Shown here: piece after piece, positions 6,976-11,875 of the stretch
Layout of the letters: each line of letters begins with the position of its first letter
How positions within the stretch are numbered: the stretch's first letter is position 1
NCBI GenBank assembly: GCA_900542375.1
Contig: UQNI01000055.1
Span: 1 to 11,875 of the forward strand
DNA length: 11,875 nucleotides
Source of the DNA: an uncultured Oscillospiraceae bacterium
GTDB taxonomy: Bacteria; Bacillota; Clostridia; Oscillospirales; Acutalibacteraceae
Direction of reading: 5' to 3'
Notes under the pieces: model-generated
Databases searched by the model: none
What the model was told of the DNA's origin: nothing
Seen by the model: only the letters and a program-made list of their open reading frames with translations
Position numbers and translations under genes: made by a program

Positions 6976-7004
6976 ATTTTATAACAGCCTTTATCTAAAG
7001 TCAA
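6976..7004 (-). promoter_or_regulatory. Promoter of the citrate synthase unit
   Basis: On the minus strand TTGACT (7004-6999) and TAAAAT (6981-6976) are 17 bases apart, inside TGTTATAAAATAT as at the gap promoter. The predicted start near 6969 leaves a leader of about 125 bases. I could not match this leader to any known riboswitch. The 10-base sequence GGCTGTTATA overlapping the -10 recurs inverted at 6889-6898. Confidence 0.7.
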
Positions 7005-7016
7005 TAGAACTTACCG

Positions 7017-7082
7017 TTACAAATGTGCGTTTGCAAATAAAATTTCCAATTGATTACAATGTGCAATTTGCAAACATAAAAT
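7017..7082 (+). repeat. Imperfect direct duplication in the spoIID promoter region
   Basis: Two copies start 37 bases apart: 7017-7043 and 7054-7082. Both read TTACAA(A)TGTGC, then TTTGCAAA, then TAAAAT, differing by one substitution and a few small indels. Each copy contains the self-complementary octamer TTTGCAAA. The duplication may be a double regulator site or a promoter duplication. Confidence 0.7.
7031..7060 (+). promoter_or_regulatory. Probable promoter of the SpoIID-family gene
   Basis: TTGCAA (7031-7036) and TACAAT (7055-7060) are 18 bases apart. The -35 comes from the first direct-repeat copy and the -10 from the second. The ATG is 50 bases downstream of the -10, preceded by TAGGAG. 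A sporulation sigma-E promoter, expected for a true spoIID, does not fit well here. Confidence 0.5.
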
Positions 7083-7109
7083 GTCAATCATGATTAGGAG
7101 TGTGAAATT

Positions 7110-8255
7110 ATGAAAGGTCATAAAAACACAGGCAAAAAAGAAAATAACGGACTCAAAAGTAAAAAAGGAAATATTATTCTGCTCGTTTTACTTCTGCTGA
7201 TTTTATTGGTTGTTCCTTGTTTTGCTTTGGGCGCTTCCATAGGAGACGATGTAAAGGTTCATTTTAACAGCAGCGAACAAGTAAGCAGCGAAACGTCTTC
7301 CTACGTTGTTTCCAGTACAACAGAATCTATTGCAGAAGTATCGTCACAAGAGCCCGTTTCTTCCGAACCTGTCAGTCAAGCTCCGGCTTCTTCTGCCACA
7401 GACTCCCCAACGGGAACCTTTAAAATACTGGATTCAGTCAAAGGAGAAGTATTTGAAGTAGACGACCGCACCTTCGTAATCGGCACTGTGGCTGCTGAAA
7501 TTTCTCCCACGTATCATCCGGAAGCAATTAAAGCACAAGCTGTTGCCGCTTACACTTATTACAGCAGTTTACGTCAGACACAAAGACAATCTCCCAATTC
7601 GGCATTAAAAGGAGCTGATTTTGCTGCAAGTCCTTCCGAATGGCTGACCTATGTATCCGAAGACCAAATGCGGGAACGCTGGGGCGATAATTTTGATTCC
7701 TATTATAAAGATTTGACCGAAGCGATTGACGCTGTACTGGGGCAAACATTGCAGCAAGACGGTCAGCTGATTACTGCAACTTATTATGCAATTTCCGCAG
7801 GTACCACCGAAGATGCCAAGGAAGTATTCGGCAATTCCAGAAGCTACCTGGTACCTGTGGCCAGCCCGGGAGATGTATATGCAGAAGGATACAGAACAAC
7901 CGTATCTTTGAGTGAAGAAGACTTTAAAAATGCCGCCCAAAGCGCATGGAACTGCACTTTGGAGGGAGACCCATCCGCTTGGATTGGAGATATTACCAAC
8001 GACACCTCAGGTTATGTTTCTGCAATAGTGATTGGAGGAGAAGCAAGGAAAGGTACGGAAGCCCGCACCGCATTTGGACTGCGTTCCGCCAATTTTGAGG
8101 TGAAGTATGAAAACGGAACATTCACATTTTATGTAAAAGGATATGGACACGGTGTGGGTATGAGCCAAGTAGGCGCCGAATACATGGCAAATCAAGGCTC
8201 TTCCTATGATGAAATTCTGGCATGGTATTATCCAAATACAACATTGGTAAAATAG
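7110..8255 (+). CDS. spoIID: SpoIID/LytB-family peptidoglycan lytic transglycosylase
   Basis: This 381-residue protein has a basic N-terminus, one transmembrane helix or uncleaved signal (residues 21-42), a Ser/Glu/Val-rich low-complexity linker (53-100) and an extracellular SpoIID domain (about 104-381). The core motif VIGTVAAEISPTYHPEAIKA gives the expected catalytic Glu130. SAGTTEDAKEVFG followed by YLVPVASPGD matches the family's middle block. GHGVGMSQVGAEYMA (346-360) is its C-terminal signature. SpoIID cleaves denuded glycan strands during engulfment of the forespore; relatives also act in vegetative wall turnover. The cysteine pair that binds zinc in the Clostridioides difficile enzyme is absent in the corresponding segment (about 165-183). 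A sporulation role is therefore plausible but not proven; no spoIIQ or spoIIIAA-AH genes lie nearby. TAGGAG precedes the ATG by nine bases. Confidence 0.88.
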   Translation: MKGHKNTGKKENNGLKSKKGNIILLVLLLLILLVVPCFALGASIGDDVKVHFNSSEQVSSETSSYVVSSTTESIAEVSSQEPVSSEPVSQAPASSATDSPTGTFKILDSVKGEVFEVDDRTFVIGTVAAEISPTYHPEAIKAQAVAAYTYYSSLRQTQRQSPNSALKGADFAASPSEWLTYVSEDQMRERWGDNFDSYYKDLTEAIDAVLGQTLQQDGQLITATYYAISAGTTEDAKEVFGNSRSYLVPVASPGDVYAEGYRTTVSLSEEDFKNAAQSAWNCTLEGDPSAWIGDITNDTSGYVSAIVIGGEARKGTEARTAFGLRSANFEVKYENGTFTFYVKGYGHGVGMSQVGAEYMANQGSSYDEILAWYYPNTTLVK

Positions 8256-8260
8256 ACTGT

Positions 8261-8297
8261 TAAAAAAGCTTTCCCAAACAAAGGGAAAGCTTTTTTA
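8261..8297. terminator. Bidirectional terminator between spoIID and the MBL gene
   Basis: A perfect 15-bp inverted repeat, TAAAAAAGCTTTCCC (8261-8275) with its complement (8283-8297), has a seven-base loop AAACAAA. It sits between two convergent genes, six bases after the spoIID stop and ten after the MBL stop, and serves both. Confidence 0.92.
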
Positions 8298-8307
8298 GTT
8301 AAATTTC

Positions 8308-9639
8308 CTATTCTAATCGCGGCTGTTCTTTGCAGTTACAAGCATAAGTTCCCAAAGGACTGACTGTATAAATATTGCACCCACGCATACCATCTGTCTG
8401 CTGCGGTTGATTTGCGGGACATTTTTTGACTTTATGGGAACGATGTTCATTTTCTTTGCATTTCTTTTTCCGATTGCAGCACTTTCCTTTTTCCACATAC
8501 CATCGGCACCTTGTACAATTGGTACAATGTTTGATTGCAGGCAATAACACATATTCTTCACCAATCATTCCTCCCGCAGAGTGATGACCGTTGCTGATTA
8601 ACATATGAGTTATCTCTATGGTGTTCCACCCTTCCCACCACTCGGAACTTGTACCATGGTGAGGGGCTTTTACCAAATAGTATCTGTCATGGAGCATTTC
8701 TGAAATTTTCTCCATGGTATTTGGTGTTGCATCTCCCGTAAACAGAATATCCTCCCGTGTATGTTTGTTTTGGAACCAACGGTTCTGCTTTTGATTTTGA
8801 AAGACGATACTGGAACCGTTTAGTTCTTTTCCAAAACGCATACGCGCTTTTTGGGAGCCTATCAGCTCCGCAACATCCTGTGCAACAGGCAATGAATTTA
8901 ATTCATAAATCATCTCATCAATTCCACACAAAATGGCTTCCAGTTGAGAAATCGCTTCATTCTTTTCCTCCAATGCAGCAGAACTGTGGAGGGAAAGTAA
9001 GTCTACACAGCGTAAATAGCAATCACAAAAAGCGTCTTTATAATTCAAAAACAGTTCTGCATGATTTCCCCATGTGGTTGTAAGCAATCGATTCGCCTGT
9101 TCCACCACTTCATAAAAAGATTCTGAATACGGATATTCCGTTTGCTTTGGCCAAAGCACCTCATATGTGATGTCGTCCAGTTGAAACTGGTCGCCTTGAC
9201 ATAAAACAGCAAGACTTTGTGTACTGGACAAACTGCGCATGCGGCTGAACGCAGTTACAATATTATCTACCAACTCACTATAATCACTTTTTTCTGTTAT
9301 AAATGTATAAACCAGCAGTGCAAATTCCAGCAGAAGAGGATTTCCATTGCTGTCCTGCGGCGCAGGAGGCAAATAAATACGTTGGAAGAACAAGGGCTCT
9401 TCCTGCAAAATGGAAGAAAAACCATTCACATGATCTTTATGAAAATGAGAAATCATACCATGCCTCTGCTCAATTGGAGCATACCGTTTTGTTAACCGTC
9501 TTGCATATTCATCAAATTTACAAGCACCTTTTCCCAAAATAGAATTCAAAGACCCGCAGTCTATCATTAACATTTGACCGTTACCACCCAATACCGTGCA
9601 ATCACCAAACTCTACGTTATGAAGTTCTACCCAGTCCAT
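8308..9639 (-). CDS. ComEC/Rec2-type metallo-beta-lactamase-fold hydrolase with Cys-rich tail
   Basis: This 443-residue soluble protein has no membrane helix, unlike full ComEC. Metal-site motifs are complete: HFHKDH (residues 65-70, the HxHxDH signature), LFTGDA with Asp303, and the late APHHGTSSEW with His327/328, typical of the ComEC-like branch. ISNGHHSAGG (348-357) continues that block. About 100 residues of mostly helical, Leu/Glu-rich sequence (171-273) interrupt the fold before the NGSSIVFQN strand. The tail (372-443) has ten cysteines, beginning HCTNCTRC, and many Lys/Arg. The substrate is unknown; DNA-related phosphodiester cleavage or nucleotide hydrolysis are family possibilities. 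The ATG at 9639 is chosen because GGAGGTGGGAG directly precedes it; an in-frame ATG at 9735 lies inside the upstream terminator. No strong promoter is visible in 9640-9698. Confidence 0.85.
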   Translation of the reverse strand: MDWVELHNVEFGDCTVLGGNGQMLMIDCGSLNSILGKGACKFDEYARRLTKRYAPIEQRHGMISHFHKDHVNGFSSILQEEPLFFQRIYLPPAPQDSNGNPLLLEFALLVYTFITEKSDYSELVDNIVTAFSRMRSLSSTQSLAVLCQGDQFQLDDITYEVLWPKQTEYPYSESFYEVVEQANRLLTTTWGNHAELFLNYKDAFCDCYLRCVDLLSLHSSAALEEKNEAISQLEAILCGIDEMIYELNSLPVAQDVAELIGSQKARMRFGKELNGSSIVFQNQKQNRWFQNKHTREDILFTGDATPNTMEKISEMLHDRYYLVKAPHHGTSSEWWEGWNTIEITHMLISNGHHSAGGMIGEEYVLLPAIKHCTNCTRCRWYVEKGKCCNRKKKCKENEHRSHKVKKCPANQPQQTDGMRGCNIYTVSPLGTYACNCKEQPRLE

Positions 9640-9698
9640 TCTCCCACCTCCGACTCTGCTCAAAATATTACCGCAACTGTCATGTATCAAAATGAAAA

Positions 9699-9736
9699 CA
9701 TGGAACTTTCTATCACAATCAGAAGAAAGTTCCATG
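9699..9736 (-). terminator. Terminator-like hairpin between the MORN gene and the MBL gene
   Basis: A perfect 13-bp inverted repeat, CATGGAACTTTCT (9699-9711) with its complement (9724-9736), has a 12-base loop. On the minus strand it is followed by TTTTCATTTT. It is 34 bases after the MORN-gene stop. Leaky termination could still let the MBL gene be read from upstream. Confidence 0.72.
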
Positions 9737-9769
9737 CTTTATCTTTACATATTCATGTAAACCTGTCAA

Positions 9770-11770
9770 TTAAAAATCAATTTCAGGTTTCTTGTTGTCA
9801 TCCTGCGTCACTTTTTGATACAAAATGCCATCCAGATATTGATCGTTTTCCCATTCGCCTGTAAAAACAATTTTTCCTTCTTTGTTATATTCTGTACCAA
9901 ACCCATGACGTTTACCGTCTTTCCACATACCTGTGTAAATGAGATTTCCATCTCCGTCAAACTCAGAGCCTTTTCCGGTAGGAACATTATCTTTCCATTT
10001 TCCAACAAAAATCGTACCGTCTTCCACTTTGTAAGAAATACCTACCCCTTGACGCATACCGTTCTCTATTTTGCCGGCAAAGGACAAATTGCCGTCTCCG
10101 TCAAAAATAGCTCCCGTACCAACCGGTTTATCCTCACTCCATCTGCCCACATGGATATTCTCTCCGTGTGGTGTGTAAGAAACGCCTATGCCGTCGCGTT
10201 GGTTTTCTTTCCAATCTCCAATATAGCAAATTTGTCCCGATTTATAATAATAAGCGCCAAAACCATCACGTTTGTCATCCCTGTAATAGCCGTCATAGGC
10301 GGTAAATCCGTTTTCCATTTCGGTTCTGCCGCGTCCTTGACGCAAACCGTCTATCAGTCGTCCAAAATACAGATAACTTTCTTCCTCGCTTACCACAATA
10401 CGTTTTGATACAGGCATATGCTTTACAGCAGAGGCTTCCAATGTAGGAATGGTATGCTGCAATACTTCTTGCGTACAGAGTGTTTTTCCGTTGGCTTTCT
10501 GTACCGCAACTGTATAACGAGACTGTTTTGCTTTATCTTCCGATGCGGCAGCCCCTGTTGTTTCCTGCAGCTTGCTGTCTTGTGCGGCATTCATACTACT
10601 TTTAGGTTCTTGGCAAACGCGACTATTTTCCGACACAACAGCACCCTTTATGATTTCCGAATGGTCTGTAAACGGTTTTGCAGCGTCTTCTACATGATAC
10701 AATTCGCGATTTGCAGCATAAGCAGCAGGATGCCTCGGTTGTCCTGACGGCAAAGCATGTTTTAAATCCGTTGTTTCGCATTTTGCCAATTGTAATTTCT
10801 TTTTAGATTCTTCCAGGGCCATCAAGTTGGCTTTTTCCAGCTCTTCCAGTTCCTCATCGGAAAGATTTGAATTGAGAAGTGTTTCAAAATCTGCAAATGG
10901 CTTTTGATTGGTTTCATCTGCATCAGACTGCACTTTTTCCAGAGAAACTGTATCTGGCTCCTTTTGATTTGATTCAAAACCGTTTGGCATACAATACAAA
11001 GCATCTATCCCCATTTGCTCCGGTGTAAAGTTGAAGTTATATTTGGATACGTCAAGATTCGGCTCAAAGTCAGGCTCTTCCGGTGCAAGCTCTTCCATAT
11101 TCAGTCCTTCCCACTTTGGCAGCATACCGTCCTCTTGGCAAATACTTTGGGCCAAATTGAATCGGCGATTACGCTCTGCCTCAGAACAATAATAAAAATC
11201 ACCTTCACTGGTTGCCGCACATATGTCCGGCTCACCCAGCTCATGATTCACCATACTTTGTACTGCGGTACCTGAAGAAGTTGGACAAGCATACAATTTC
11301 TGTTTCGCATATTTGCCGCACGTTTTATCATACTCCAAAAAATACAGCGCATTTTCTTGTTCAGCAGGCTCAATAATAATATAAGGCGTCAGTAAATTAT
11401 CATCCATATAGTAGTAATTACATACCCATTGGTGCTGAGCGTCAAAAACGGTTTTGCTCACAATACTGTCATCATTTCCAATGGTTACTACGCCGTACCC
11501 TTTTCCTTCCGGTATAGAACGCTGTACCACTTTCCCATCTTTTACTTTTTTCCACTTCAAACCTCTTTTTGAAATATGATATATCCATCTGGTATCAACT
11601 CCGTCGCAGATATCATCAACCACACGTCGTCCGTAAGTGTCTTCTTCCAAATAAGCATATCTTACATGATATAAATTTCCGTGCAATTCGGACAAACTGT
11701 CATATTTACGGTAAATAACCGAGTAAAATACCAGTGGCTTTTTATTTTCATTTTTATCAGGCATCGGCAT
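9770..11770 (-). CDS. MORN-repeat protein with unrecognised N-terminal region
   Basis: This 666-residue protein has no signal peptide or membrane helix. Residues 1-230 form an aromatic-rich, beta-prone region I do not recognise (for example GYGVVTIGNDD and YIIIEPAEQENALYFLEYD). Residues 230-460 are low-complexity and charged, with an acidic Pro/Glu stretch and one likely helix (about 303-329, LSDEELEELEKANLMALEES). Residues 465-649 hold eight MORN repeats of about 23 residues with the usual pattern (YIGDWKENQRDGIGVSY, FVGKWKDNVPTGKGSEF, YTGMWKDGKRHGFGTEY). MORN arrays make elongated beta-hairpin sheets that bind lipids or proteins. I start at ATG 11770 because GAGAGGGG lies eight bases upstream; an in-frame ATG at 11833 adds 21 residues but has no ribosome site. 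The function is unknown; a scaffold role is the most one can infer. Confidence 0.85.
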   Translation of the reverse strand: MPMPDKNENKKPLVFYSVIYRKYDSLSELHGNLYHVRYAYLEEDTYGRRVVDDICDGVDTRWIYHISKRGLKWKKVKDGKVVQRSIPEGKGYGVVTIGNDDSIVSKTVFDAQHQWVCNYYYMDDNLLTPYIIIEPAEQENALYFLEYDKTCGKYAKQKLYACPTSSGTAVQSMVNHELGEPDICAATSEGDFYYCSEAERNRRFNLAQSICQEDGMLPKWEGLNMEELAPEEPDFEPNLDVSKYNFNFTPEQMGIDALYCMPNGFESNQKEPDTVSLEKVQSDADETNQKPFADFETLLNSNLSDEELEELEKANLMALEESKKKLQLAKCETTDLKHALPSGQPRHPAAYAANRELYHVEDAAKPFTDHSEIIKGAVVSENSRVCQEPKSSMNAAQDSKLQETTGAAASEDKAKQSRYTVAVQKANGKTLCTQEVLQHTIPTLEASAVKHMPVSKRIVVSEEESYLYFGRLIDGLRQGRGRTEMENGFTAYDGYYRDDKRDGFGAYYYKSGQICYIGDWKENQRDGIGVSYTPHGENIHVGRWSEDKPVGTGAIFDGDGNLSFAGKIENGMRQGVGISYKVEDGTIFVGKWKDNVPTGKGSEFDGDGNLIYTGMWKDGKRHGFGTEYNKEGKIVFTGEWENDQYLDGILYQKVTQDDNKKPEIDF

Positions 11771-11866
11771 TGTTAAAGCCCCTCTCAATCCACTGTTACC
11801 AAAATCGTATTTACAAGCTTTTCGCAAAAGCATAACATAATCATTAAATTTCTATTCTTAAAATAT

Positions 11867-11872
11867 AGTATA
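11867..11872 (-). promoter_or_regulatory. Possible -10 box of the MORN gene
   Basis: TATACT on the minus strand lies near the window edge, about 95 bases before the chosen ATG. The matching -35 would fall outside the window, so this is only a candidate. Confidence 0.35.
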
Positions 11873-11875
11873 ATA

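Noticed and set aside
7031..7060. Sigma-E promoter for the SpoIID-family gene
   Set aside because: ATTACAAT partly resembles the sigma-E -10, but no ATA-type -35 lies at the proper distance.
9640..9735. Earlier in-frame ATG (9735) for the MBL protein
   Set aside because: It falls in the terminator stem and the added residues are not part of the fold; GGAGGTGGGAG marks ATG 9639.
9880..10100. DNA repeats within the MORN array (two FDGDGNL segments) as a possible recombination repeat
   Set aside because: The similarity follows from the repeated protein motif and is too short and diverged at DNA level.
9815..10408. 197-residue plus-strand open frame opposite the MORN repeats
   Set aside because: The MORN repeats are clear on the minus strand; the antisense frame has no ribosome site and no recognisable protein features.
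11771..11833. Earlier in-frame ATG (11833) for the MORN protein
   Set aside because: No Shine-Dalgarno sequence before it; ATG 11770 has GAGAGGGG at eight bases. Homologue alignment could reverse this.
1..11875. CRISPR array, insertion sequence, prophage or integrative element
   Set aside because: No regularly spaced repeats, transposase, integrase or terminal repeats seen; base composition and gene style look uniform across the window.

Overview
The window looks like ordinary chromosome from a low-GC Gram-positive anaerobe of the class Clostridia, probably an Oscillospirales/Ruminococcaceae-type gut bacterium. The pointers are an AT-rich sequence, strong AGGAGG-type ribosome binding sites, sigma-A-like promoters, a tetrahydrofolate (THF) riboswitch before folT, a SpoIID-family protein, and a citrate synthase of clostridial character. 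The taxonomic call is inference. There are nine protein genes, no rRNA, tRNA, CRISPR, transposase or phage gene, and no stretch above 300 bases without a gene.

Layout. Positions 11-808 (+): THF riboswitch, a translational expression platform and folT, a folate ECF transporter S component. Positions 888-1883 (-): a LytR-CpsA-Psr (LCP) cell-wall ligase. Positions 2139-3182 (-): gap, an animal/GapA-like glyceraldehyde-3-phosphate dehydrogenase with an odd cysteine-rich C-terminus. Positions 3427-3855 (-): dps, a mini-ferritin, with a long inverted repeat exactly at its transcription start region. Positions 6842-4036 (-): a probable two-gene operon of citrate synthase and an unrecognised eight-helix membrane protein with an extremely charged cytoplasmic tail. 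Positions 7110-8255 (+): a SpoIID-type peptidoglycan lytic transglycosylase, read divergently from citrate synthase. Positions 9639-8308 (-): a metallo-beta-lactamase-fold hydrolase of the ComEC/Rec2 type with a cysteine-rich basic tail. Positions 11770-9770 (-): a 666-residue protein ending in eight MORN repeats. Most transcription units are closed by a strong hairpin flanked by A and T runs, so each looks separately transcribed.

The genes do not form one pathway: they cover folate uptake, central carbon metabolism, cell-wall assembly and remodelling, and iron/oxidative protection. The regulatory DNA is unusually readable. A complete three-hairpin switch can be drawn for the folT leader, promoters with 17-18 bp spacers can be placed for five units, and dps has a DtxR/IdeR-like operator candidate. 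The least explained part is the right end, where the Cys-tailed MBL hydrolase and the MORN protein lie next to each other. I found no convincing evidence for a complete new defence or mobile system.
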